Positions 42,073-49,916 of a stretch of DNA of 64,000 nucleotides are shown piece by piece. The notes beneath the pieces were generated by a model that was not told where the DNA came from, did no database searches, and saw only the letters and a list, made by a program, of their open reading frames with translations. A program made the translations under genes and the position numbers. Source of the DNA: VGJW01 sp035286125 (GTDB lineage Bacteria; Cyanobacteriota; Sericytochromatia; S15B-MN24; VGJW01); contig JAYKIS010000082.1 of NCBI GenBank assembly GCA_035286125.1, positions 1-64,000 of the forward strand, written 5' to 3'. Numbering within the stretch: position 1 is the first letter of the stretch; each line of letters starts with the position of its first letter.

Positions 42073-43416
42073 ATGTTCCGCAAGGTTCTGATTGCCAACC
42101 GTGGCGAGATCGCCGTCCGCTTGATGCGGGCCTGCGCCGACTTGGGCATCCGGCCCGTCACCATTCATTCCGAGGCGGATGCGGCTGCGCCGCACGCGAC
42201 AGGCGCCGAGTCCTACCTCGTCGGCCCGCCTCCGGTTGCCCAGAGCTATCTCAACCAGGACGCCATCCTCGAGGCGGCGCGCCAGAGCGGTGCCGAAGCG
42301 GTCCATCCGGGCTACGGCCTGCTTTCGGAGAACGCAGACTTCGCCCGCCGGGTCCAGGAAGCCGGCCTCGTCTGGATCGGGCCCTCTCCCGAAGCCATCG
42401 CGCGCATGGGCGACAAGGTCGAGGCCCGCGCGTTTGCCGAGGCGGCCGGCGTCCCGGTCGTGCCGGGCACGGGCGCTCCCGTTCCTGACCTCGATTCGGC
42501 CTTGCAGGCCTCCGAAGCCATCGGCTATCCCGTCATGCTCAAGGCCGCCAAGGGGGGCGGTGGCATCGGCATGCAACTGGTGCACGACCCCGCCGAGCTC
42601 GAGAAGGCCTACAAGCTTTGCACGGCCCGAGCCAAGGCCTACTTTGGCGACGGATCCGTCTATGTCGAGAAGGCGCTTGAGCGCCCTCGTCACATCGAGA
42701 TCCAGATCCTTGCCGATGCCCATGGTCGCGCCGTGCACCTTGGCGAGCGCGAGTGCTCGGTCCAGCGTCGGCACCAGAAGGTGGTCGAGGAGGCGGGCTC
42801 CCCCGCTGTCGACGAGTCGTTGAGGCAGCGGATGGGCGAGGTCTCGCTGCAACTGGTCCGGGCGCTGGGTTACGTCAATGCGGGGACGCTCGAATACCTG
42901 CTGGACGCGTCGGGCGCGTTCCATTTCCTCGAGATGAACACCCGGCTGCAGGTGGAGCACCCCGTCACCGAGGCGGTGACGGACGTCGACCTTGCCGTAT
43001 GGCAAATCCGCATTGCCGCGGGCGAACCGTTGGACCCCGCCATCGGAGCCACGCCCTTCCGGGGCCATGCCATCGAGTGTCGCCTTTATGCCGAGGACCC
43101 GGTCTCGGGCTTTCCTTCCCCCGGGACCCTGGAGGCCGTCACGTGGCCCGAGGGTGTCCGAGTCGACACGTTCGTGGGTGCAGGGACCGTGGTCAGTCCC
43201 CATTACGACCCCATGCTGGCCAAGATCGTCGTCCACGGCGACGACCGTACGGAGGCCTTGGCAAGGATGGCAGCAGCGCTCAATGCCACGGTGGTGACGG
43301 GCGTCAAGACCAACCTGCCTGTCCTGCGCCGTATCATGGAGAATGCCGAGTTCCGCTCGGGCACCTTTGATACAGGCTTGCTCGGGCGAATGGCGGCGGT
43401 CACTGCGACAGTCTAG
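42073..43416 (+). CDS. Biotin carboxylase subunit of an acyl-CoA (methylcrotonyl-CoA-type) carboxylase
   Basis: The 447-residue ATP-grasp protein begins MFRKVLIANRGEIAVRLMRA. It has the Gly-rich ATP loop AAKGGGGIGMQ, HIEIQILAD, ERECSVQRRHQKVVEEA and FLEMNTRLQVEHPVTE. It carboxylates biotin with bicarbonate and ATP. Unlike proteobacterial LiuD/MccA it lacks the biotinyl domain, which the next gene supplies. It opens a five-enzyme operon in the order of the Bacillus yngH-yngHB-yngG-yngF-yngE genes, so methylcrotonyl-CoA in leucine breakdown is the likely substrate. A TATCCT box at 42042-42047 may be its -10. Confidence 0.9.
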   Translation: MFRKVLIANRGEIAVRLMRACADLGIRPVTIHSEADAAAPHATGAESYLVGPPPVAQSYLNQDAILEAARQSGAEAVHPGYGLLSENADFARRVQEAGLVWIGPSPEAIARMGDKVEARAFAEAAGVPVVPGTGAPVPDLDSALQASEAIGYPVMLKAAKGGGGIGMQLVHDPAELEKAYKLCTARAKAYFGDGSVYVEKALERPRHIEIQILADAHGRAVHLGERECSVQRRHQKVVEEAGSPAVDESLRQRMGEVSLQLVRALGYVNAGTLEYLLDASGAFHFLEMNTRLQVEHPVTEAVTDVDLAVWQIRIAAGEPLDPAIGATPFRGHAIECRLYAEDPVSGFPSPGTLEAVTWPEGVRVDTFVGAGTVVSPHYDPMLAKIVVHGDDRTEALARMAAALNATVVTGVKTNLPVLRRIMENAEFRSGTFDTGLLGRMAAVTATV

Positions 43417-43481
43417 GTGACGGGCGGGAGGTGACTCCCGCAACCAGGCCCGGAGGCGGGGCTCAAGGAAAGGCGGAGACT

Positions 43482-43694
43482 ATGGCGGATGTGAAGGCCC
43501 AGATGGCGGGTACCGTGCTCGAGGTGCTCGTGGCCGAGGGACAGGCGGTCGAGGCAGGCCAGGATCTGGTCTGTCTCGAGTCCATGAAGATGCAGATGTT
43601 CCTGCAGGCGGAGCAGGGCGGAACGGTGTCGGCCGTCAAGGTCGGCGCGGGCGACTTCGTCAACGAGGGTGACACCCTGATCGTCCTCGCCTGA
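43482..43694 (+). CDS. Biotinyl carrier protein (single lipoyl/biotinyl domain)
   Basis: This is a 70-residue stand-alone biotinyl domain. The canonical motif ESMKM places the biotinylated lysine at residue 36, in the hairpin between two symmetric beta halves (DVKAQMAGTVLEVLVAEGQ and the C-terminal EGDTLIVLA). ATG 43482 follows AAGGAAAGGCGGAG. It works between the preceding biotin carboxylase and the carboxyltransferase encoded at 45.9-47.5 kb. Confidence 0.92.
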   Translation: MADVKAQMAGTVLEVLVAEGQAVEAGQDLVCLESMKMQMFLQAEQGGTVSAVKVGAGDFVNEGDTLIVLA

Positions 43695-43704
43695 GACGCG
43701 TGAC

Positions 43705-44646
43705 GTGACAGCCCTGCCCGACCGCATCCGCATCGTCGAGGTCGGTCCCCGTGACGGCCTCCAGAATGAGGCGGCGCACGTCCCGACCGACCGCAAGGTT
43801 CGTCTCGTCGAGTCGCTGGGTGACGTCGGGTTGCCTGCCATCGAGATGACGGCTTTCGTTCATCCGCGCTGGATTCCGCAGATGGCTGACGCCTCGGAGG
43901 TGGCGACGACGGTCCGGCGCAGGCCGGGCGTGCGGTACAGCGCCCTCGTGCCGAACCTGAAGGGCTATGTGGCAGCAGCCGCTGCCGATGTGCCGGTGAT
44001 TGCCGTGTTCATGTCGGCGACCGAGACCCATTCTCGCCGGAACCTGAACAAGGGCATCGACGAGGCCATTGACGCACTTGCCGAGGTCACGCAGGCCGCG
44101 CAGGCCGATGGTCGCGAGGTCAGAGCCTATCTTTCGGTGGTGTTCGGATGTCCCTACGAGGGTGAGGTAGCACCGACCGCGACGATCGCCATCGCGAAGC
44201 GCCTGGCCGCGATGGGGATCGGGGAATTGTCGCTCGGTGACACCACCGGCATGGCCAATCCTGCCCAGGTACGCCGCCTGGTGTCCGCATTGCGCGAGGA
44301 GGTGCCGGGGCTGTCCCTTGCCGGGCACTTCCACGACACCAGGGGCACGGCCTTGGCCAACACCTACGCGGCGATGCTCGAGGGCATCGAGGTCTTCGAT
44401 GCCTCGGTGGGTGGCCTGGGCGGCTGTCCCTATGCACCGGGAGCCTCGGGCAACCTGTCGACCAACGACCTCGTGGCCATGCTCGAGGGGATGGGCATCG
44501 CCACCGGGGTGGATCGCGACGGCCTTCTCGATGTGACGCGCTGGATCTGCCAGGACGTTCTGGGCGTCAGCATCCCCAGTCGTGAGGCGACGGCCGAACT
44601 TGCGCGCAGGGCGAAGGCGGCGCGTCTCGAGGCCGAGCGTGCGTGA
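43705..44646 (+). CDS. Hydroxymethylglutaryl-CoA lyase
   Basis: This 313-residue DRE-TIM metallolyase begins EVGPRDGLQNE. It has SALVPNLKGY, SVVFGCPYEGEV, GHFHDTRGTALAN and the signature GLGGCPYAPGASGN with the catalytic Cys. It splits HMG-CoA into acetoacetate and acetyl-CoA, the last step of leucine degradation. The GTG start lies 10 bases after the biotinyl gene. Its position in the operon, beside a carboxylase and a hydratase, supports this role over homologous citramalate-type lyases. Confidence 0.93.
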   Translation: MTALPDRIRIVEVGPRDGLQNEAAHVPTDRKVRLVESLGDVGLPAIEMTAFVHPRWIPQMADASEVATTVRRRPGVRYSALVPNLKGYVAAAAADVPVIAVFMSATETHSRRNLNKGIDEAIDALAEVTQAAQADGREVRAYLSVVFGCPYEGEVAPTATIAIAKRLAAMGIGELSLGDTTGMANPAQVRRLVSALREEVPGLSLAGHFHDTRGTALANTYAAMLEGIEVFDASVGGLGGCPYAPGASGNLSTNDLVAMLEGMGIATGVDRDGLLDVTRWICQDVLGVSIPSREATAELARRAKAARLEAERA

Positions 44647-44680
44647 CGCCGGTTTCAGGACGAATCGGAGGGATGGGGAG

Positions 44681-45460
44681 ATGGACGTGATGCATCGGCT
44701 GGAGCGCGAGGACCATGTCGCGACCCTGACCCTGGACCGTCCGGAGGCGGCCAACGCGCTATGCTTCCCGATGCTGCTGCATCTTCGCGCAGAACTCGAG
44801 GCCCTGCGCCACGATCGGGACCTGCGTGTGCTTGTCGTGACAGGGGCCGGCTCCAAGGCATTCTGCGCCGGGGCGGACCTCAAGGAGAGGGCGGGCATGA
44901 GCCCGGATCAGGTGCGTCGCTTCCTCGTCGAGATTCGCGGCTTGATGGATGATGTGGCGGCGATGCCCTGCCCGGTCGTGGCTGCCCTGAACGGCTTGGC
45001 CCTGGGCGGGGGTACCGAACTCGCGCTCGCTGCCGATATCCGTATCGCGGCGGACCATGCGCTGATGGGCCTTACGGAGACGGGCCTCGGGATCATCCCG
45101 GGAGCGGGCGGCACCCAGCGCCTGCCCCGTCTCATCGGCCTGCCTCGGGCCAAGGAAATGATCTTCACCGCCCGTCGGGTCGCCATGGACGAGGCCCTGG
45201 CGATCGGCCTTGTCCAGCAGGTCGTGCCCGCGGCGGAACTGGCGGCTGCCGTCGCGGCCATGGTGGCCCGGATTGCCGCCAATGCGCCGAGGGCCGTCGA
45301 GATGGCGAAGTGGGCGATGGACCGGGGAGCCGACACGGACATGAGGACGGGTCTGGAGCTCGAGGAGAGGGCCTACGCCACCATCATCCCGACGCGGGAC
45401 CGCCTGGAGGGCCTCGCGGCCTTCCGCGAGAAGCGGCCGCCCGTCTACACGGGAGAATAG
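44681..45460 (+). CDS. Enoyl-CoA hydratase family, probable methylglutaconyl-CoA hydratase
   Basis: The 259-residue crotonase has both oxyanion blocks (FCAGADLKERAGM and GGGTELALAADIRIA). It also has both catalytic glutamates: one in GGGTE and one in the LTETGLGIIPGAGGTQR block. The latter is missing in the crotonase at 6.9 kb. The ADLKERAGM segment is typical of AU-binding/methylglutaconyl-CoA hydratases. It hydrates 3-methylglutaconyl-CoA to HMG-CoA, between the carboxylase and lyase steps encoded around it. ATG 44681 follows GGAGGG by 8 bases; ATG 44690 is possible. Confidence 0.88.
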   Translation: MDVMHRLEREDHVATLTLDRPEAANALCFPMLLHLRAELEALRHDRDLRVLVVTGAGSKAFCAGADLKERAGMSPDQVRRFLVEIRGLMDDVAAMPCPVVAALNGLALGGGTELALAADIRIAADHALMGLTETGLGIIPGAGGTQRLPRLIGLPRAKEMIFTARRVAMDEALAIGLVQQVVPAAELAAAVAAMVARIAANAPRAVEMAKWAMDRGADTDMRTGLELEERAYATIIPTRDRLEGLAAFREKRPPVYTGE

Positions 45461-45514
45461 CGCCCGCGTCCGGACCTTGTTGGGTCCCGGCCAGGATGCG
45501 GGTACGGAATTGCC

Positions 45515-45844
45515 ATGCAGCCGCATCCTTCGCAGGCCTTCGAGCACCTGGCGCTTCGCTGCGCGTCCTCACGGCAGGTAGCCGTGGTGGTCGATGCCAT
45601 CTATGACGTCAACGAACACGTCTACGGGGGAGAGTCGGTCCTTTGGGCCCAGGTCGATGCCGCCGGGGAAGGCGCTGGGCTCGGGGACGGCACGATTCTG
45701 CTGATCGGGGCCTCAGCGCCGGACGCCCTGGTCCACCTGGTGGCCGCGATGGCTCGCCTGCACGGGGCGTTGCCCCCATCTCGCGTTCCGTGGCGCGAAC
45801 GCCTGCGTGGCTGGCTCACGGGCCTGCTCGCGCGAACCCGATGA
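45515..45844 (+). CDS. Small hypothetical protein in the leucine-degradation operon
   Basis: This 109-residue protein has no recognised family. It shows alternating strands and helices (QVAVVVDAIYDVNEHV, TILLIGASAPDALVHLVAA) and a basic Arg-rich end. There are no membrane segments or signal peptide. It lies between the hydratase and carboxyltransferase genes, 54 bases after the former, with no strong ribosome site, so it may be weakly expressed. A role in acyl-CoA metabolism is only suggested by position. Confidence 0.5.
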   Translation: MQPHPSQAFEHLALRCASSRQVAVVVDAIYDVNEHVYGGESVLWAQVDAAGEGAGLGDGTILLIGASAPDALVHLVAAMARLHGALPPSRVPWRERLRGWLTGLLARTR

Positions 45845-45864
45845 GCGCGTCTGTCATGCCCGGC

Positions 45865-45893
45865 TTGCCCCGCCTCCCGAGGCTGCCTATCAT
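45865..45893 (+). promoter_or_regulatory. Sigma-70-like promoter of the carboxyltransferase gene
   Basis: TTGCCC (45865-45870), a 17-base spacer and TATCAT (45888-45893) lie 24 bases before the chosen start at 45918. It would allow expression of the carboxyltransferase separately from the rest of the operon. Confidence 0.45.
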
Positions 45894-45917
45894 GGAGCCT
45901 TCGAGGAGATGCGTACG

Positions 45918-47468
45918 ATGACGATGACCCCTGCGGCCCCGGCTGCCGCGCCCCTGAGCCTCAATGATCGACTGGCCCGCATTGCGGCGGGCGGGGCGCC
46001 CAAGTACCACGAGGCGGCGGCCCGCACCGGCAAGTTGTTTGTCCGCGAGCGCCTGCGCCTGCTCCTGGACGAGGGCAGCTTCCTCGAGGAAGGAGCCTTC
46101 GCCAACTGCGAGGCGCCGGACCTGCCGGCCGATGGCGTCGTCACCGGCGTGGGCCGCATCCACGGCCGTACCGTGTGCGTCATGGCCAACGACTCTACCG
46201 TCAAGGCAGGCTCGTGGGGCTCCCGGACGGTCGAGAAGATCCTGCGCATCCAGGAAACGGCCATCCGGTTGCGTGTTCCGATGCTCTACCTCGTCGATTC
46301 GGCGGGCGCACGCATCACCGATCAGGTCGAAATGTTCCCCGGCAGGCGTGGTGCCGGCCGCATCTTCCATAACCAGGTGCGGATGAGCGGATTCGTGCCC
46401 CAGGCCTGCCTGCTCTTCGGCCCCTCCGCCGCAGGTGGCGCCTATATCCCTGCGTTCTGCGACGTCGTGGTCATGGTCGAGGGCAATGCCTCGGCCTACC
46501 TCGGTTCGCCGCGCATGGCGGAGATGGTCATCGGCGAGAAGGTCAGCCTCGAGGAGATGGGCGGCGCCCGGATGCACTGCAGCGTCTCTGGCGTGGGTGA
46601 CGTGTTGGTCAAGACCGAACCCGAGGCCATCGATTGGCTGCGGCGCTACCTGGCGTTCTTCCCCCAGAACTTCGACGGGGTCCCCGGCAACATCCCCGCT
46701 GTGCCGCCCAAGGCAGGCAAGGAAATCGCAGACATCATCCCCAAGAACCAGAACCAGCCTTTCGACATGCAGCAGGTCATCGAGCGCTTGGTCGACGAGG
46801 GTTCCTGGCTCGAAATCAAGAAGCTCTTCGCGGGCGAACTGCTGACGGGCCTCGCCCGGATAGGTGGGCAGCCCGTGGGTATCCTCGCTAACCAGTCCCG
46901 CGTCAAGGGCGGCGTGCTCTTCACGGATTCGTCCGACAAGGGCGCTCGATTCATCACCCTGTGCGATGCCTTCAACATCCCGCTGCTTTTTCTGGCCGAT
47001 GTGCCGGGCTTCATGATCGGTTCTGCTGTCGAGCGGTCGGGCATCATTCGCCATGGCGCCAAGTTCATCTCGGCGATGGCGTCGGCCCAGGTGCCCAAGA
47101 TCAGCGTGATCGTCCGAAAGGCCTATGGTGCCGGTCTGTACGCGATGGCCGGCCCGGCTTTCGAGCCGGATATCTGTCTCGCCCTTCCCACGGCCAAGAT
47201 CGCTGTCATGGGACCCGAGGCGGCTGTCAACGCCGTCTATGCGAACAAGATCGCCGAACTGCCCGAAGACCAACGCGAAGCCTACGTGGCGGAAAAGCGG
47301 GCAGAGTACGAGCGTGACATCGATCTCTACCGGCTTGCCTCCGAGATGGTCATCGATGGCGTCGTGCCGCCGGAGAGCCTGCGGGATGAGCTTTGTGCGC
47401 GCCTCGCTGCCTGTCGTAGCCGTGTCACCGACGATCTGCCGAAGCGTCGCCCCGTCACGCCCGTCTGA
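45918..47468 (+). CDS. Acyl-CoA carboxylase carboxyltransferase subunit (methylcrotonyl-CoA-type)
   Basis: This 516-residue biotin-dependent carboxyltransferase has two crotonase-like halves. Motifs are YLVDSAGARITDQVEMFPG, FGPSAAGGAYIPAFCD, LADVPGFMIGSAVERSGII and VRKAYGAGLYAMAGPAFEPD. It transfers CO2 from carboxybiotin to the acyl-CoA. It is the last member of a yng-like operon; a propionyl- or acetyl-CoA substrate cannot be excluded. GAGGAG at 45903-45908 is 9 bases before ATG 45918; ATG 45909 would be directly adjacent to it and so is less likely. Confidence 0.9.
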   Translation: MTMTPAAPAAAPLSLNDRLARIAAGGAPKYHEAAARTGKLFVRERLRLLLDEGSFLEEGAFANCEAPDLPADGVVTGVGRIHGRTVCVMANDSTVKAGSWGSRTVEKILRIQETAIRLRVPMLYLVDSAGARITDQVEMFPGRRGAGRIFHNQVRMSGFVPQACLLFGPSAAGGAYIPAFCDVVVMVEGNASAYLGSPRMAEMVIGEKVSLEEMGGARMHCSVSGVGDVLVKTEPEAIDWLRRYLAFFPQNFDGVPGNIPAVPPKAGKEIADIIPKNQNQPFDMQQVIERLVDEGSWLEIKKLFAGELLTGLARIGGQPVGILANQSRVKGGVLFTDSSDKGARFITLCDAFNIPLLFLADVPGFMIGSAVERSGIIRHGAKFISAMASAQVPKISVIVRKAYGAGLYAMAGPAFEPDICLALPTAKIAVMGPEAAVNAVYANKIAELPEDQREAYVAEKRAEYERDIDLYRLASEMVIDGVVPPESLRDELCARLAACRSRVTDDLPKRRPVTPV

Positions 47469-47502
47469 CCGCGATCTGCCATGACCCCGAGGAGGCCTGC
47501 CC

Positions 47503-48174
47503 GTGACCGGACCTGAAGTCGACCCGCCTCAGGATGTCGTCCTCGTGCCCGAACCGGGGTCGGTCCGCAAGCCCCTCGGTCCCTTGGCCTTTGATATCGA
47601 CGCCAACGAGGCACTTGCAACCATCCTCGCCGAGCTGGCGGAGGACAAGGATGATCGGCGCAAGGCCATCCGCTGGGCGTGTCACCAGGAGATGGAAATC
47701 GCCCTGCCGGGCGCTCAGGAATACCACCGGGCGATGATCTTCGACATGTCTGCGGGCGGCATGCGGGTGAAGCCTCTTGAATCCCTGTCGAAGAAGAGCC
47801 TGCCTGTCGGCATCAGCGTTCATATTCGCCTCGCGACGGAGTCCGGCTCGTTCAGGGGGCGAGCCAGAGTTGTTCGGCTCTCGGAGAATGGCCAGCTTGG
47901 TATCGAATTGCAGTCCGTCTCGACAGCCATGAAGGAGATTCTGGCGCAGGAGGTGGCGCGGATCCAGGCCCGTGCCGCGGGCAATATGCCGCTTGCCCGC
48001 AAGCGCAAGGTCGTCAGGTCCGAACTGGTCGAACAGATCGTGCAACGTGCCGCACCCGCTCCCACCCAGAACCAGAAGGTCAACGACGACCTGCGGCGTG
48101 GCGGATCGCTGCTCGACTCCCTCGTCGAAGGGCGCCAGCGCCCCAGGGATGTCCACTCGCGCTGGGTGCGCTGA
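47503..48174 (+). CDS. PilZ-domain protein
   Basis: The 223-residue cytoplasmic protein has one PilZ domain in its centre: a basic stretch DDRRKAIRW preceding a strand, then the DMSAGGMRVKP block (D/NxSxxG motif) and VGISVHIRLA strands. PilZ domains bind cyclic di-GMP through RxxxR and D/NxSxxG. Here the arginine motif is present only in a loose form, so binding should be tested. A Pro/Gln-rich linker and a basic tail follow. GTG 47503 follows GAGGAGG. It could link second-messenger level to motility or envelope functions. Confidence 0.75.
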   Translation: MTGPEVDPPQDVVLVPEPGSVRKPLGPLAFDIDANEALATILAELAEDKDDRRKAIRWACHQEMEIALPGAQEYHRAMIFDMSAGGMRVKPLESLSKKSLPVGISVHIRLATESGSFRGRARVVRLSENGQLGIELQSVSTAMKEILAQEVARIQARAAGNMPLARKRKVVRSELVEQIVQRAAPAPTQNQKVNDDLRRGGSLLDSLVEGRQRPRDVHSRWVR

Positions 48175-48208
48175 GGCGCCACGGGGGCCGGCGGCCCTGC
48201 GTGGTACG

Positions 48209-48754
48209 ATGACCGTCGTGTCCGGCGTCCGTGGAGCCCTGTGTGGCGTGGCGCTCCTGGTGGGAGCCTGCGCGGCATCGGGTCCTGACGTGGTGGACTC
48301 CGGGGCCTTGCCCGGGATGACCGGTCTCGTGCTTCGGGACATGCCGGGTGGACGGGTCCAGTGGGAACTGCGGGCAGATTCCGTGCGTGAAGGTGCTGCC
48401 ACCACGCGTCTCGAGGGTGTCCGCATGTTGTGGCAGGTCCCGGGTCGTCCGGGCGTGCAGGCCGAGGCCCCCAGCGGGGTCTGGGATGCTGCCCAGGGAC
48501 GCATGGATCTCCTGGGTCCCATCCGGGTCGCGTTGCCAGGCCAGGACGTCGCGGTCAGCGGGCATGGCCTCGTTTGGCGCCGGTCCACCCGGGTCATCAC
48601 GATGGCCGGTGGCCTCGAGGTCCAGCGTGGACGCAGCATCCTGCGCGCTGAGGCGATGGAGGCGGACGAGGGCCTGCGTCGGCTGCGCCTTCGGGGTACC
48701 GTCCGCCTGTCCGTTCCCGTGGCCCTCCTTTCAGGCAAGCCGGGGGGGGCATGA
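48209..48754 (+). CDS. lptC: LptC-like lipopolysaccharide transport lipoprotein
   Basis: The 181-residue protein has a short signal sequence with lipobox VGAC (Cys21) followed by beta-jellyroll strands of the OstA/LptC type (VQWELRADSVRE, GVWDAAQGRMDLLGPIRV, GHGLVWRRSTRVITMAGG). LptC bridges the inner-membrane exporter and LptA. E. coli LptC has a membrane helix instead of a lipid anchor. Its ATGA overlap with the LptA-like gene and the following lptB and permease support the call. Confidence 0.75.
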   Translation: MTVVSGVRGALCGVALLVGACAASGPDVVDSGALPGMTGLVLRDMPGGRVQWELRADSVREGAATTRLEGVRMLWQVPGRPGVQAEAPSGVWDAAQGRMDLLGPIRVALPGQDVAVSGHGLVWRRSTRVITMAGGLEVQRGRSILRAEAMEADEGLRRLRLRGTVRLSVPVALLSGKPGGA

Positions 48755-49203
48755 CGATGCTTCCCGTAATTGGATGGGTGGTGCTTTGCCTCCTGGCCTC
48801 CGGGGCAGATGCGGCCTTGGCCGCCGCTGGCAAGGCAGTCGGGACCAGGACCACCGCGCCCAAGGCCGCCGGGACCCCGGCCCCCATGGACTTGCTCGAG
48901 ATGGAGGCGGAGCGGACCGAGTATGACGACAAGGCGCGCGTCTACGTGCTGGCGGGCAAGGTCCGCATCCGGATGCGGGACATCCAGGTGACCTGCCGCG
49001 AGGCCATCCTCGAAATGGATGCACGGGGCGAGGGCCTCGAGGTGATGCGCCTTAAGGGGCAGGTCCGGGCCGTCCGTGGCCGTCAGGTCTTTCGTGGAGA
49101 GCGCATTACGTGGTTGGCCGCTGCTCGGCGTTTCGTCGCCGAGGGTGATGTCGAGGCGCGTGTTCCGTGGCCGTCCACGGCAACTGCGGAGGCACGGCCG
49201 TGA
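48751..49203 (+). CDS. lptA: LptA/OstA-like periplasmic protein
   Basis: This 150-residue product has a signal peptide (PVIGWVVLCLLASGADAALA), an Ala/Pro-rich linker and one OstA-type jellyroll. The jellyroll is seen in VLAGKVRIRMRDIQVTCREA and VFRGERITWLAAARRFVAEG. LptA forms the periplasmic bridge for lipopolysaccharide. It overlaps lptC-like and lptB genes by four bases on each side. Confidence 0.8.
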   Translation: MTMLPVIGWVVLCLLASGADAALAAAGKAVGTRTTAPKAAGTPAPMDLLEMEAERTEYDDKARVYVLAGKVRIRMRDIQVTCREAILEMDARGEGLEVMRLKGQVRAVRGRQVFRGERITWLAAARRFVAEGDVEARVPWPSTATAEARP

Positions 49204-49916
49204 TCCAGACCGAGAAACTGGTCAAGGTCTACCGGGGACGCCGCGTCGTCAACCAGGTCAGCATCAACGTCAGGCGGGGCGAGATCGTGGGCCTCCTCGG
49301 CCCCAATGGCGCCGGCAAGACGACAACCTTCTACATGGTGGTCGGCCTGGTCCGTCCCCATGAGGGCACGGTACAGCTGGATGACGAGGCGATTGCTCAC
49401 CTGCCGATGCACCTGCGGGCTCGCAAGGGCATCGGGTACCTCGCCCAGGAGCCTTCCGTCTTCCGGAAGCTGACGGTCGAGCAGAATCTCCTGGCCGTAT
49501 GGGAGCTGCTGGGTATGCCCAAGGATGTCCAGCGTCGCCGCCTCGAGGAGTTGCTGGACGAGTTCAGCATCCAGAAGATTCGCAAGTCCAAGGGGATGCA
49601 ACTGTCAGGCGGCGAGCGACGCCGCGTCGAGATCGCCCGGGCGCTGGCCACCGATCCGTCCTTCATTCTGCTGGATGAGCCGTTCTCGGGTATCGACCCG
49701 TTGGCCATCGCCGACATCCAGAAGATGCTGCGGCACTTGCGGTCCCGCAACCTGGGCCTGCTGATTACGGACCACAACGTCCGCGACACGCTCAAGATCG
49801 TCGATCGGGCCTACATCATCGACTCCGGGACCATCCTCTTCGAGGGTACTCCGGACGAGATCGTGGCCTCGGAAGTCGCCCGCAAGCACTATCTGGGCGA
49901 AGAGTTCGGCCTGTGA
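49200..49916 (+). CDS. lptB: LPS export ABC transporter ATPase
   Basis: The 238-residue ABC ATPase has Walker A LLGPNGAGKTTTFYM, the LptB-specific LAQEPSVFRKLTVEQN, the signature LSGGERRRVEIARAL, Walker B FILLDEPFSGIDP, and the switch His in LLITDHNVRDTL. It powers extraction of lipopolysaccharide with the LptF/G permease encoded next. GTG 49200 overlaps the upstream stop, and its own stop overlaps the next GTG. Confidence 0.95.
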   Translation: MIQTEKLVKVYRGRRVVNQVSINVRRGEIVGLLGPNGAGKTTTFYMVVGLVRPHEGTVQLDDEAIAHLPMHLRARKGIGYLAQEPSVFRKLTVEQNLLAVWELLGMPKDVQRRRLEELLDEFSIQKIRKSKGMQLSGGERRRVEIARALATDPSFILLDEPFSGIDPLAIADIQKMLRHLRSRNLGLLITDHNVRDTLKIVDRAYIIDSGTILFEGTPDEIVASEVARKHYLGEEFGL

